Source of the DNA: Branchiostoma floridae
Taxonomy: Eukaryota; Chordata; Leptocardii; Amphioxiformes; Branchiostomatidae
DNA: 64,000 bases
Direction: 5' to 3'
NCBI RefSeq assembly: GCF_000003815.2
Contig: NC_049994.1
Span: 4,692,534 to 4,756,533 of the forward strand
Shown here: positions 24,601-34,544 of the stretch, one piece after another
Numbering within the stretch: the stretch's first letter is position 1
Layout of the letters: each line of letters opens with the position of its first letter
Translations under genes and position numbers: made by a program
The notes under the pieces: model-generated
What the model saw: only the letters and a program-made list of their open reading frames with translations
What the model was told of the DNA's origin: nothing
Database searches by the model: none

Positions 24601-26429
24601 TAAAACAAAGACAATAATGCAACAATATTTTTTCTTTCTTACTATCTATGAAATTCATTGAGTGATCTGTTAAATCTTAATTTCAGCCTAGCGGTCACTC
24701 AGTTGTCCTCCAGTTGGAAAGGTAACACAGAAATGAAAATTATATCACTCATTGAAACGCTAGTTCAACTTTACCTGCCGGGTAACCTATATCTGTTTTT
24801 GTCAAAAACAGCCAGTATACAGAGATAGCAAGTTGTAGGGCAGTCAGGCTTTTAAACTGCAATATTTTGACAATATCATTAAATGCAATTTGAAACTACT
24901 GTCCGTCAATTAAATGTTCCTTTTAAAACACCCTATATCAGAAACAGATATATTAGTTAACCCACAGATAAAGATGAACTAGCATTATATAATTTATACA
25001 CAACAGGAATAGGTTTTACAATACAGAATAAAGAAATCATCTCAGATGCTGACCTGGACATTTTGAAGAGACTCCATGAGTTGCTGGTAGGATGGGGCTG
25101 ATGATGTCATCTGACAACTTTTAGCTGCAGAATGTTCTGGAGAAGTAAAGTGATCATCAAAATGCTTTGAATTCATAAATAAAACTGTTTTGAGAATGTT
25201 GCAAACAACTAATGTGGAAAAGCCTGTACCTTTTGGGGAAAAAGCAGCCATTGATAGTTTTGAAGGGTCAGAGGTCACTAAGACAAATTACCCAAATAGC
25301 GTTGCAATATGAAAGTTCAACCCATACTTCATTGGGTGTCATCGAATGGGTCTTTTCACGTCGTAGAATGCGCTAATTTTGTTGTAAAACGTATTTGGGG
25401 AAAGTTGTTCAAGAACGCACAGCAAATGATTTATTGTTTGGTATATGTGTACTATATTCACTTATTATAATAAGCTTGTCAATGTAAAACCTTCCAAACT
25501 AGATGTACTTGTACTTGACCTTTTTTGCACCCTTGCATTGATTTTGGGGTGCCCAGTGAATGGCTTTAAAGTCAAGTAAGCAATATTAGCCCGAGCCAGG
25601 GTTGTAGAACTTCAATCATCAAAGTATTACTTTTCTACGTAATACTAAAAAAATGAAGCAACTCTATTCCATTCCATACCAACATTCAAGGAGCAAATAT
25701 TTGATGCTGCAGTCTAATTTTTGTGGGGTACAATAATTAGGGAATCCTGGTGCTGATATAAGTGTGGGAATAGGGCTGTGTACCTAAATACCCGTACCTG
25801 TAATGTACCTAAAAAATTGTTTAGGTACAGGTCCGGACCTAAACATCTGTGTACCTGTGCCTGTACCTAAACAAATTAAATCACTATTAAACACTACTTT
25901 TTAAGACTGCTGGACACATAAATCCAGAATCAACAATGACAATGGTGATAATCTTGCAGTTGAAACTTAAGAAAACTTGCAAAGAAATTGTTTTGAGATT
26001 CAATATGTAATTGCCCATACAAAGATAACAATTTATCTCTAGAAAAGACAGTTAGCTACATGTTTAACTTACATATACGTGGTTAAACTTTTTTAGGTAC
26101 AGGTGCAGGTCCGGACCTGTACCTAAACCCGTGTACCTGTACCTGTACCTGTACCTGAAAATTTGTTTAGGTACACAGCCCTATGTGGGAATATAGTTCA
26201 GTAGATATCAATTTGATTCAGATTGTCTCATTCAGAATTTTTCATTTTTAACGCTCTAATATTGCTTAGGCTGCTTCAAAATCATACCAAGAAAAAAATT
26301 GTTACCAGGCCCTTCATCTGGTGAGTCGGCCAGCTCAAACAGTTCATCTAGGTCATCATCAAATAGTTCCTCCACCTGCTGTTGGGTCAGGCCCACACGG
26401 TCAACTATCTCATGCAGACCTGTCTCCAT
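9609..26429 (-). CDS. MEIOSIN-like: MEIOSIN-like transcription factor: bHLH + HMG box + CW zinc finger (11 exons, 647 aa)
   Basis: Likely a nuclear regulator of meiotic entry. Exons (minus strand, in order): 26306-26429, 25054-25124, 19199-19809, 18423-18507, 16080-16404, 14855-14954, 14137-14247, 11463-11662, 10743-10845, 10388-10518, 9609-9691. All phases agree and the sum is 1944 nt including TAA. Residues 1-41 are acidic ([13 protein letters not shown]). Residues 108-247 are 14-residue repeats. About 254-318 form a bHLH split by an intron: helix 1 has [10 protein letters not shown], helix 2 has [17 protein letters not shown]; the basic region lacks the usual His/Glu contacts. Residues 427-495 form an HMG box ([32 protein letters not shown]), followed by a basic stretch [10 protein letters not shown]. 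Residues 549-598 form a CW finger with C555, C558, C579, C590 and aromatic W552, W561, W577. Ten introns are GT-AG except the last, GC-AG. bHLH plus HMG is known from MEIOSIN/BHMG1; orthology is inferred. Exon 5's donor (gtacca) is the weakest splice site. Confidence 0.82.
9905..10265. repeat. Degenerate AATCTTGAGATTT repeat
   Basis: More than fifteen variants of AATCTTGAGAT or its partial complement ATCTCAAGAT occur at irregular 20-30 bp spacing. It fills most of the GC-AG intron (9692-10387) of the MEIOSIN-like gene. Confidence 0.7.
10868..10990. repeat. (GA)n-rich tract
   Basis: GAGAGAGA with GGGA interruptions just right of exon 9 of the MEIOSIN-like gene; it makes RERE/LSLP spurious frames. 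Confidence 0.9.
11115..11285 (+). mobile_element. tRNA-derived SINE
   Basis: Pol III-like boxes: AGCTCAACTGATAGCTGAG (A-box region) and CAGTTCAATCCTAGG (B box), followed by GGGCATCTCGGTTTGGGC and a GTGTTTGACGAGACGTCTC tail. It matches the SINEs at 23.5, 32.7 and 47.3 kb. Confidence 0.65.
11733..12095. repeat. (CACT)n microsatellite/minisatellite
   Basis: CACTCACTCACACACTAACT units repeated with higher-order structure. The plus-strand frames ([13 protein letters not shown]) are artefacts. Confidence 0.95.
12156..13689. other. Intron sequence of the MEIOSIN-like gene
   Basis: Non-coding between exons 8 and 7. I see no clear element apart from the flanking CACT tract. Confidence 0.5.
13690..14096. 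mobile_element. Diverged copy of the TAGGGCTGGG hAT-like MITE
   Basis: GAGTACCGGTACAAAACC, GTTGGACTGGTCTGG, a GAACAGATTAT segment and a terminal GAATTCTCTGTACCG align in order with 29698-30115. The ends are eroded and no target duplication is visible. It lies in the intron between the two HMG-box exons' neighbours (exon 7 and exon 8). Confidence 0.65.
14279..14772. mobile_element. MITE family C (GGATGACATCC ends), copy 1
   Basis: It begins ACCACAGCAAGTAAATTC followed by GATGACATCC and ends with GTGGATGTCATCCATATAA. Internal AGTGACACTTAAGTGTCGGG and TGGTATCAC blocks are shared with the copies at 33511, 37841 and 43543. It lies between exons 7 and 6 of the MEIOSIN-like gene. Confidence 0.75.
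15756..15954. mobile_element. Foldback MITE family D, copy 1
   Basis: It starts TACTGTAAATGCAGAAAC and ends CATTTTACAGTGTA. Inside, GGTTTAATGTTTGCGGTT pairs with AAACCACCGCAAACATTTTC-type blocks. Similar copies are at 19979-20180 and 22851-23020. Confidence 0.8.
16440..16705. repeat. Interspersed repeat shared with 9165-9385
   Basis: GGTAACATTTGCAAGCAAAT, GCTCTGTCCTGCCACTTGCT and CAGGTCATTGACCTAAT align with 9165-9385. It lies in the intron just right of exon 5. Confidence 0.65.
17355..17705. mobile_element. MITE family E with CCTTCACAC termini, copy 1
   Basis: AGGGCCTTCACACTGAAAC at the left and CTCGTGTGAAGGGGTC at the right, with an internal CCCCTTCACACGAGAAGG. Internal ATTCGTAGTGTATTCTAGAA is shared with 56150-56175, and 17355-17490 is the reverse complement of 57915-58048. 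Confidence 0.7.
17905..18310. mobile_element. Foldback element whose arms carry a Penelope-type GIY-YIG C-terminal fragment
   Basis: The arms are inverted: CCGATAACCTGTGTCGCCCC against GGGGCGACACAGGTTATCTG and outer CCAACACCAAGTTTGATTGG against CCTAATCAAACTTGGTGTTG. Each arm, read outward, encodes the C-terminal motif [20 protein letters not shown] found at the end of GIY-YIG-bearing retroelements. It lies in the intron between exons 5 and 4 of the MEIOSIN-like gene. Confidence 0.7.
19264..19683 (-). repeat. Coding 42-bp minisatellite, ten 14-residue units, in exon 3
   Basis: Within exon 3 of the MEIOSIN-like gene, residues 108-247 read as ten consecutive units of exactly 14 residues with consensus F-H-G-N-T-P-P-x-S-G-R-E-R-H alternating with a form ending in N/D-M-E-L-L. 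The period of 42 bp keeps the frame open. The same repeat makes long spurious open frames on the plus strand. The tract separates the acidic N-terminus from the bHLH and is probably disordered. Confidence 0.9.
19979..20180. mobile_element. Foldback MITE family D, copy 2
   Basis: GGTTTTAAGTTTGCGGTAGC in the left arm and AACATTAAACCACCGCGAAC then CTGCATTTACAGTA at the right end. It lies in the intron just upstream (right) of exon 3 of the MEIOSIN-like gene. Confidence 0.8.
20680..20962 (-). mobile_element. tRNA-derived SINE with well-preserved tRNA-like head
   Basis: 20878-20958 on the minus strand can form a tRNA-like acceptor stem (GCGTCGG with CCGACGC), has TAACTGGTAGAGCATTCGG as an A box and GAGTTCGATCCTC as a T arm, then the body CTTGGGAAAGGCACTTTACA. 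The tail region 20685-20800 is shared with 61305-61420. It is not a functional tRNA because it continues into a SINE body. Confidence 0.7.
21495..21790 (+). mobile_element. tRNA-derived SINE
   Basis: ACGGTGGCCTTGTGGTTAGG resembles an A box and TTTGAATTCCTGACAGG a B box; the body TTGGGAAAGGCACTTTACAC matches the SINE at 20.8 kb, and the tail GTGTTTGAGGAGAACCACAC matches 36.1 kb. Confidence 0.65.
22851..23020. mobile_element. Foldback MITE family D, copy 3 (eroded left end)
   Basis: TTTAAGTTTGCGGTAACACC at the left and CACCGCAAACATTTCTGCAT then TTACAGTA at the right. The terminal left bases are degraded. Confidence 0.7.
23525..23815 (-). mobile_element. tRNA-derived SINE
   Basis: The minus strand reads AGCTCAACTGGTAGCAGCTT then GGTTCAAATCCTGG, followed by GGGCATCTCAGTTGAGG-type body, as in the SINE at 32.7 kb. 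Confidence 0.6.
24756..24986. mobile_element. Foldback MITE family A, copy 2
   Basis: It starts AACGCTAGTTCAACTTTACC and ends GATGAACTAGCATT. Inner GGGTAACCTATATCTG and AGATATATTAGTTAACCC pair. It lies in intron 2 of the MEIOSIN-like gene, just right of exon 2 in reverse order. Confidence 0.8.
25771..26183. mobile_element. hAT-like MITE, second subfamily, 413 bp, in an intron of the MEIOSIN-like gene
   Basis: The ends are TAGGGCTGTGTACCTAAA and TTTAGGTACACAGCCCTA, with target duplication TGTGGGAA at 25763-25770 and 26184-26191. The subterminal GGTACAGGTCCGGACCT blocks relate it to the TAGGGCTGGG family, but the interior differs. Confidence 0.9.
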
Positions 26430-26487
26430 ACTGATCACAGTTGCTGGGGGGAGAGAATCATTGCATAAACAAGTGACTGAACTGACA

Positions 26488-26870
26488 AAGATGGATGGAT
26501 GGGTGGGTGGGTTTGTGGGTGGTTGGTTGGTTGGTTGGATGGATGGATGGATGGATGGATGGATGGATGGATGGATGGATGGATGGATGGATGGATGGAT
26601 GGATGGATGGGTGGGTTGGTGGGTGGGTGGTTGGTTGGTTGGATGGATGGATGGATGGATGGATGGATGGATGGATGGATGGATGGATGGATGGATGGAT
26701 GGATGGATGGAAGGATGGATGGATGGATGGATGATGGGTGGATGGATGGATGGATGGATGGATGGATGGATGGATGGATGGATGGATGGATGGATGGATA
26801 GATTTGGGTGGGTGGTTGGGTGGGTTTATGGATGGGTGGATGGATGGATTGATGGATGGATGGATAAATG
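26488..26870. repeat. (GGAT)n microsatellite
   Basis: GGATGGATGG with GGTTGGTTGG and GGGTGGGT interruptions, 45 bp right of the first coding exon of the MEIOSIN-like gene. The MDGWMDGW frames are artefacts. Confidence 0.95.
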
Positions 26871-26979
26871 AGGAATGGACAGATGGTTAGATGGCTGGAT
26901 TGCCGGATAGAGAGAATGGCATTGAATGAATTGAATTGAATGAAGTCACAACAAAGGAATATTTACAGATAGATAAATA

Positions 26980-27557
26980 CGAGGGGCGTGCAATTAGTAA
27001 TGGTCCTGACCCATTTCCCATAGCAGGAGATTAATGAAACTTGGCACAGTTATTAGTCTTTCTCTTCATAGGAATCACCCAGAGTTATGCATTTCTCCCA
27101 TTGTTTGATGCAGCTCTGGACACCGATTTTGTAGGACACCCCAGGTTGGTCCTCCAACTGATGCCTCATCAATGGCACAAGAGGGACGACCAGGTCTGGG
27201 AGCTGTTTCCACAGACTTCCAGCCACGTTTGAATTCAGGATGCCAGCGTTTTACAAGGTCATATGATGGGGCATCATCACCATAAGTTTCATTTATTTCA
27301 TCAAAAGTCTTCTTTGGTGTGCGTCCTTTCAAATACAAAAACCGGATCACTGCGCGACACTCAACTGGTTCCATTTCACACCTGGTCCATTTCGCACCTG
27401 ACTAAGTTCAAACACCAGTAAATCAGAAACCACGATTAGTTCAGAGCTGTCTTTTGCAACATAACCCATAGAGATATGAATTATTACACATACAAAATTT
27501 CATTTAGATCAGACAACTGGAAGTGGGTCAGGACCATTACTTATTGCACGCCCCTCG
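26980..27557 (-). mobile_element. Mariner-family element, internally deleted, with TA target duplication
   Basis: Inverted ends CGAGGGGCGTGCAATTAGTA and TACTTATTGCACGCCCCTCG, about 34 bp with few differences, flanked by TA at 26978-26979 and 27558-27559. 578 bp in all. It lies in the intron upstream of the first coding exon of the MEIOSIN-like gene. Confidence 0.9.
27075..27374 (-). pseudogene. Mariner transposase N-terminal fragment
   Basis: 99 codons with the paired HTH pattern of mariner transposases: MEPVECRAVIRFLYLKGRTP, YDLVKRWHPEFKRG and TAPRPGRPS (the linker GRP motif). The catalytic DD34D part is deleted, so the element is non-autonomous. Confidence 0.8.
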
Positions 27558-28352
27558 TACAATGTCAAGCTAGGACAAGAATCAGATTCTACTGGAATTT
27601 GACTTCTTGATGCTGAAAATGTGATAACAGATAACTTTGTATTCAATAGGATTTTAAAACTCATTGGAAATGTGAATTTGTCTATATTAGTTATTACATA
27701 GCTGTATGAATTTGAAAACTTAAGGCTGTATCATTCTATAAAGTTCTGCTCTCCATTTGTTGTATAAACTACATTATAAAGAAAAATGCTGTTCATGTTC
27801 TGTTCTATCTATATTGCTGTATCCACATATAAACAAAGCTCAAAATACTGTTTGCATAGTATTAGACACTTTTGTACATCAAAACATAGAGCTGTGCACT
27901 GGTGATATTCGTGTAGGGACTAGGTGCGTAGATATGGAATATGCAATACATTCTTGACACTTAAGTTTTAAAAATGTTTTTAAAAACCTTTATTTCTTGT
28001 TCAAAATTTTGAGCCAACATAGAATTTTCTACTCAAGCTATGGAAAGAGGCAGTACTGTTTTTAATCAGCTTTTGCTGACATTTTATCTTGTTCCATGTT
28101 GCACAACAAGCAATTTGTGCATCTAAATTGACTTGTAATCATTTCTAAACGCCTAATTAGACTGATGGCATTTAAACCCACGAAGAAGCCATATAACATT
28201 AACAATGGAGCATGCGCGGTTCGTATCCACGCCCATGCTTGCTTCAAGTGCCCCTATGCATCTGAAAAATCGGCAATTTTACGTTTTTTCCTAAAAACCG
28301 CTGCATCAACATGTGGTATATAAGCACACAAAAATGTAGGAATCCTACTTAC

Positions 28353-28545
28353 CTCAATACGACAAGTCGCTGTAAAATTAGAGATGATTTCTGGTTGGGA
28401 AACCCCGGAGCCACGAAGTCTAGACGGACTCCAGACCTGGTGGAGTTGAAGAAAAAAAAGGGTTTCCTATAGATTTGGTGTCGTTCCTTGCAATTGGTCA
28501 AGGCGATGAACTCTTGCAACTTTCCACCAATGAAAATACGTTTTA
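28353..28545 (-). other. Candidate 5' untranslated first exon of the MEIOSIN-like gene
   Basis: Reading the minus strand, the sequence ends in TATTGAG followed by a consensus donor gtaagt (28347-28352). The first coding exon downstream starts after an acceptor at 26444-26445 (ccccag), 14 nt before the ATG at 26429, so an upstream non-coding exon is expected. The left end near 28545 is estimated from the TATA-like site and is not seen directly. Confidence 0.4.
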
Positions 28546-28570
28546 CAAAGGGAACAAGGTTTTGCACGTA

Positions 28571-28580
28571 ACTTTATATA
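28571..28580 (-). promoter_or_regulatory. TATA-like box for the MEIOSIN-like gene
   Basis: The minus strand reads TATATAAAGT here, about 220 bp upstream of the gtaagt donor of the candidate non-coding exon. A start site about 25-35 bp downstream would give a 5' exon of roughly 190 nt. Confidence 0.35.
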
Positions 28581-29697
28581 GGTGATGGTTGCAGTGTGGC
28601 TATTCCATGTAGTTCTCTACTCCCCAAATATTTGCAAGTAAACTTCCGAAAAATGAGAAAACAGATATATATGATGAGTCACCAGCGTTATCAAATGATA
28701 AATTGTATCAATGTTAATTGCTGGATGCATTATTCTGGACATTTTGCTGTTTACTTTGCGTATAGTTTCACCTAATTACGTATGGTGTAGGTTGGCTAGA
28801 TAGAATATCTATATCCCCTGCAGTGATCAACTTGTTCTAGTAGGGCTGAACCAATGGAATCTCCTAGTACACATCAATGTTAACCCTTTATCAAATTTGG
28901 TAAAGTTTGTCCATTATCCTTTTAATCAAAATTGCAACAAGCTACTTCAGTTGGCAAGTGTATTCCACCAGCTTATAGAATTGGATTATGAACAGTTGAA
29001 ATTATATCAAACTAGATATGAGAAAACATAATATATTGAAAATGTATGAACTGTTATCCCAAACCAAATATCCTGGCCGAAAAATGTAAATTTAGCTCAC
29101 ATAGAGAAAAAATAATTATACTGGTTGGAGGCTTTACAACTAAATGTTTACCCACAATTTTGGTTTGAAGTATTCTGCATACTATGTGATTGAACAGTCA
29201 TCTAGAACGTTCCATTGTTGATGTCTGGATGTACGTGAACAAGAATACTGATGTGTTGTTGCCCTGTGTAACACACACCAGTGACTGATGTAGGGAAAAG
29301 GTCATGGATCAGTGGGCATATCGTCTTTCACTTTAATGCTGGCACAGCAAACTATACGTTTCAAAGATAGATCATGGTTTGTGTAGAAATTAATTAAAGG
29401 TTCTACAAAGGGATGAAACACGCCTTGAAAATATCAAATTTTCCTTCCCCAAGGCACTGTGACTCCTTTGTTACGGGAAGGTCACCAGACTATTTTTTCC
29501 CCTCTTGCACGAGCGAATGATGATTATGCTTCTTACTACTTTCTTTCTGTCAGTCTCCTCTTCTGCTGTTCAACTTCATAATTTGTGTTTTGAGCGTACC
29601 AGCAGCATGCGAGGGCCCTCTTAACATGTTGCGTCTCTCGTTCTTTGTCTTGGTGTTTCGTGATCACTGCGTTATATCGGTCCTAGTAAGGTGATCA

Positions 29698-30115
29698 TAG
29701 GGCTGGGTATCGGTACAAAACCGGTTTTTCTTATTGGACCGGTCCAGAAAAGCCGGACCTGAAAAAATTAGGTGAACCGGATGTTGGACCGATTAGAAAA
29801 TTAACATATTATTTTATCAGGCATTCACGTTTTGGCGTTTGCAGTTGGAAGAAAATGACAAGTGTGAAGTAGAGTAGAGTTTGTAGTAATTTCTACCAAG
29901 TTTTACAGTCAATCGTACAGGTGCTGTTAGCGTTGTAGGATTTTAAAACGCCAGTGTAAGTCCAGTACTCCACCAAACAGATTTCTTTGTAGTGAAATGG
30001 ACCATTGGTATGAGTCATGCTGAATCAGGTCCAGGTTCAGGTCCGGACCTGGACCTGATCCTTTGGACCTGAACCGGACCTGGACCTGAATTTTCTGTAC
30101 CGGTACCCAGCCCTA
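29698..30115. mobile_element. hAT-like MITE, 418 bp, perfect 8-bp target duplication
   Basis: The ends are TAGGGCTGGGTATCGGTAC and GTACCGGTACCCAGCCCTA. Target duplication GGTGATCA is at 29690-29697 and 30116-30123. It is closely similar to the outer element at 4263-5802. It makes a GP-rich spurious frame on the minus strand. Confidence 0.9.
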
Positions 30116-30123
30116 GGTGATCA

Positions 30124-31862
30124 TGAATGACTCCTAGTTCTTGGTGCAGGTGCAGGTGCTGGTGGGACTGAGGGTCCCATGACCATTCGGCCCCAGAACC
30201 ATTCGGCCTCTGGCATGACGATTCGGCCCCTGCACTAGGACCTTTATTGTACTTTTTTTTTCCCAACCGAGCTAAGCAACGTTACAGATCACAACAGAAA
30301 CAGAACATACATAGTGTATAAGTATCATGGACCATGTCTAACATAGGAGTTCGCTTTTAATACCAAGGAACAGGGGCTCAAAGTATCCTTCTTTTTGGTC
30401 TAAAAATCACCCCAAATCCCACACTCAGTAATTCTAAAGTTATGTGTGCCAGTGTCAAAGGGTGGTTCAGATTGTAATGTAATTGGTCTTATAACAGGCT
30501 CATTTTTTCATCGAATGAGTTGAAATTTGGCACAAAGGTAAAGGCATATATCATCTTGAGATTGAAATACATCTTAATTCGTTTTTTAAATTTCTATGAG
30601 CAACTTAGTTGATTTCAAGATGACCACATCATATGATCAAAAATAAATACTTTCGTAAATCGTAAATCAATGTAACTATTATTGCATTTGATTTCATGAT
30701 GTATCAAGTGGTAGGGCAGAGCTAGAGGAGCTGGTCACCATGCATATGAATGTATGCGTTTTGAGCAAGAATAAACAGACCAGTAGATTGGTACACTAGA
30801 CCACGTGGGTTAAGGTAAACATTAAGCAACAGATGGCCAGGTAGGGTGTTGCAAAGGGTCAGGAAAAAAGAATGAAACACAATACTGTTATAGATTTTAA
30901 TAAGACAAAGCGTTTGCAAAGGGAGACAACAGCCTCAGGACTCTAGCTTTGTGTGCCCAAATTCTGGCCGCGAATGCCACGCGAGGATTGTCACAGTAGA
31001 GTTCCACCATCATCTTTCGAGATATGAACGGGAGCTTACTACTACTATGTATTTGCTTACAACTTGCAAGCGTAAATATTTGTATTTTCTTCACATACAA
31101 AGAACCATGTTAATGGACCATACTCAAACGTCACAAAAAACAAACAAGCTCTCTTCGTGAAAAAGACATTTACCAGGTGCAGCCTTTCCGTGCGTAGGTG
31201 TATGCACACCATGTGTTAAATGCATCGTTAACCCCCCTTTTCCCACTCGGCTAAGCAGAACGTAGATCAAATGCTTATCGTAATCTGGAAGTGACGCACT
31301 GGCGAAATGCCACGAGGGTGTCTTCTTAGGTTTCACGTCCTGCTAGCCCTTAAAATGTCAACTCGGAAAGGAAGGATTTTTCTGGCATAGACATTGTAAG
31401 CTTATGCCTAGGAAAATTAATATTGTGTTTCCATTTTACTGTTGGTAGCTAGAGATTCTTTTTTTGTTCTTTTTCTTTAGATATCGGTCGAAACGATCCA
31501 ACAAATATTTTTAAGAATTTAAAACGCTTATGTAATCATAACTTAAACATACTCTTCCCTCTCAGAAAAAGAAGTCAAACCCAATAATTATATAAATTTT
31601 GAAGTTAGACCTTAACTTACTATACTGTTAACGATTGTTTATCTGTAATATTTGTCACTTACAATTAGCCCACGGGCAAGAATTTCCTAATAAACCTATC
31701 GCCATATAACTGGGACATACACAAATAAACTTGTTTCTTACCCTATCTCATCATTATTAATATTTTGCAGCTGCAGTCTGCAGAGGATGTCATCGACCTT
31801 TTTTGTCGAATACTACCATCCACAACCCCTGGTGCAGGCTCGCAAATTTCCTGCCACATGTA
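30124..31862. other. Intergenic stretch
   Basis: A partial match to the 9165/16440 repeat lies at about 30660-30860 (GCAGAGCTAGAGGAGCTGGT). Otherwise no supported feature. Confidence 0.35.
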
Positions 31863-32071
31863 TCTGTAATTCACTTTATCTTCACGGTACCAAATTTTCA
31901 CGGTCTGAGAAAATTGAACTTGTTCTCGGAACTAAATGTTCACTGTGGAGGCAAGTGCGCATGAAAAAAGTCTGTGAATTATTCTTTATCGGTAATGATA
32001 AGTTCACGTTACAGTCGTCACCGTGAAAACCGTGAACATAACATTACAGTGAAAAAATCAGGAATTACAGT
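31863..32071. mobile_element. MITE with CTGTAATTC/GAATTACAG ends
   Basis: TCTGTAATTCAC with CTTCACGGTACCAAATTTTC at the left mirrors ACCGTGAAAACCGTGAAC and CAGGAATTACAGTA at the right. Non-coding. Confidence 0.6.
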
Positions 32072-32639
32072 ATGCGTAGGCCGTTTCCTGTGGCTGTGCA
32101 AACGTATGCAATGATTGCCGTCCTCTCCCAATAATACAACATAATGAGTCAATCACCAATAGAAATTCTTCTTGGATAATTTTAGACTTTACCGAATCTC
32201 TGATTGGTAACTCCTTACAACATTGATCCACTGGATGGCATTTCAGCACCAGGCATAGTTCCTGCCGATGTCTTTGCCTCGCTGTTGTTGTTTATGCATT
32301 ACTATGTCTATGTTCTATACATATGAGAGAGACTCCACCATTTACCATTACGACATTAATGGGAAAATTTTAGTTCGCCAACCTTCAAACAGAGATAATG
32401 AATATTTTGCTGTTCAATAGACCAATTTCCTTCTTCTTGTCCTTGTCATCCTGTCGGACGATCAGTTCACTGACAGATGGACTCGGCAATGTGCAACCAG
32501 ACCCGCTGCACTTCTGCACAGTCTGCAACAGGTTTGGCATCTGAAAGCACTTTTTGTGCACGGATTTTGACTCTTATGCCTTCCCATTTCCACATCAAAA
32601 ACAATATAGCTCAATTTTGCACACTCATAATATGTCTCC

Positions 32640-32895
32640 TTGTAGGTTCGGACCTTTTGGTACCTAGTGGCACATAATACAGCAGGTTTCCTTGATGTTT
32701 CAGTAGCAGGTTTTATTGTAGTTTGTAGGCACCTCCTCGAACACGGGACTCCCATTTTACGTCTCTCACGAAAGACGGGTGCAGCCCCAACCGAAATGCC
32801 CTACCCAGGATTGAACCGGGGTCTTCCATTTGAAATCTAATTGAAACCAGGCGGCCAACTGTGAGGCTGCTACCAGTTGAGCTACAGGGACATAT
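32640..32895 (-). mobile_element. tRNA-derived SINE
   Basis: The minus strand has TAGCTCAACTGGTAGCAGCC, then CCCGGTTCAATCCTGGGTAG, then GGGGCTGCACCCGTCTTTCG and a CGTGTTCGAGGAGGTGCC tail. Confidence 0.7.
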
Positions 32896-32901
32896 CCCAT
32901 T

Positions 32902-33119
32902 AACGCATGTTCACCTTTATACGTTGTGTAACCTACATCCGTTGCTTTTTAAAAACAGTGTATTTAGGCACAGGAAATCGACGGGTGATAGTTTAAAACT
33001 GCAATATCCTGAAAATATTGCGATTTGAAGCTTATGTCCATCAACGTGATATCCCCAAATACCCTGTTTTTAAAAGCAACGGATATAGGTTACCAAATGG
33101 ATAAAGGTGAACTAGCGTT
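32902..33119. mobile_element. Foldback MITE family A, copy 3
   Basis: It starts AACGCATGTTCACCTTTATA and ends GGTGAACTAGCGTT. The centre TGCAATATCCTGAAAATATTG is near-palindromic. Confidence 0.85.
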
Positions 33120-33510
33120 ATATGTTATGAAGCACTAATTGATTATTTTAGATGAAAACAGGCAAGACAGAAATCACACATGAATATTGAAGTCAATGCA
33201 AATCTGCGATAAAATGATATTCAGTCAAGTACACTCTTCTAACATCGGAATATGTATGATGAAGTTACATATATTAGCTATAGCACTGTACATCGTGACG
33301 TAAATTGATAGTCTACATCAAAGCAGAGGAAGTATACACCATTACAAAAGAATCTTTTGATCTGGTCTCGTCATATTTCAATAACATGACACGTCTGGGG
33401 GCTTGTTAGCGTATGAGTCACACGTGGCCCGAACACGTGGAGATTTACGTATTACCATAAAATAATTCAACAAAACTATATATTGATTATATCCCTGGAG
33501 TACCTGATTT

Positions 33511-34007
33511 GGCCACAGCAAGTAACTTTTATGGATGACATAATCTAATTTTCGCCTGGTTTCAGAAAACAACAAGACTATTTTCTTCTTCAGGGATGGC
33601 CAAATAGACCAAAATGGGTAGATAGATTGTGTTGCAACTTAATAATTGTATGTAGAATTGACACTACAGAGGTAGCATTGACTGTAGTTTTCAGAAGTGA
33701 ATACTTGCTGGACAGTTGCAAGAGTGGCACAAATATGAAAGCTATGAGTAAAGTCGCCAACATGGTTAGTGGCACTAGTCTACCACACTTTGTGTCATTT
33801 TTACTACACCAGTGTACTTCGAATTCTTAAACACAGGAACGAATGCCTTGCTTTTTGTATGCTTTGATGCCATGTTTTGTCACTTCAATCCTTGTTACAA
33901 CATTTATGGTATCTACTTAGAAATTTTGCCATCTTGTTTTTGTACCGAGCTATCTCATTTTTTTGTCTGTATAGGATGCCATCCATAAATTTTACTTCCT
34001 CTGGCCT
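33511..34007. mobile_element. MITE family C, copy 2
   Basis: The ends are GGCCACAGCAAGTAACTTTT-ATGGATGACA and ATGCCATCCATAAATTTTAC-TTCCTCTGGCC. Shared internal block: CATGGTTAGTGGCACTAGTC. Confidence 0.8.
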
Positions 34008-34382
34008 TAGCAAGCTTATTGCTACAACCTGTGTAAACGATGAAATGATCACATACACACGTACGAAACGTCTGGACTAAATACAGAGACCTAGTTCTTT
34101 CTCCGTATATGGTTTATAAAGCATTTCCACATATTAGCATTCATAAGACATGGATTGAATAGAAAATGACAAATAATTCCACTGTGGGAGCATAAATCTG
34201 GGATTTGAAATTAAAGTCGACTTCTTGCGTTGACTTGGCGACTACTCGGCTGTTCGTTAACGTCATTTCTATGTTTTAGATTCCGAGAGGATTTGAGGTC
34301 TGGAAGTTTAAAATAATTCCCGACAGAGAGTTGAACATGTGGGGACGACAATGTTGAAATGATACACGCTCTTCTACACGAA

Positions 34383-34383
<1 letters not shown>

Positions 34384-34448
<65 letters not shown>

Positions 34449-34455
34449 CACAATC
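34384..34455. repeat. (CA)n microsatellite
   Basis: An almost uninterrupted CA run. Confidence 0.95.
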
Positions 34456-34544
34456 GTACGTGCACATGCATATAAACATTCATAACACAAAACAAACACA
34501 TAAACTAACACTCAAACACATTCACTAACACTGAATCACTCGTT

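Noticed and set aside
26299-26871. 190-codon plus-strand frame with MDGWMDGW
   Set aside because: A GGAT microsatellite joined to the antisense of the first MEIOSIN-like coding exon.
34211-34501. Cys-Val repeat frames
   Set aside because: Encoded by a CA microsatellite; no splice or start support.
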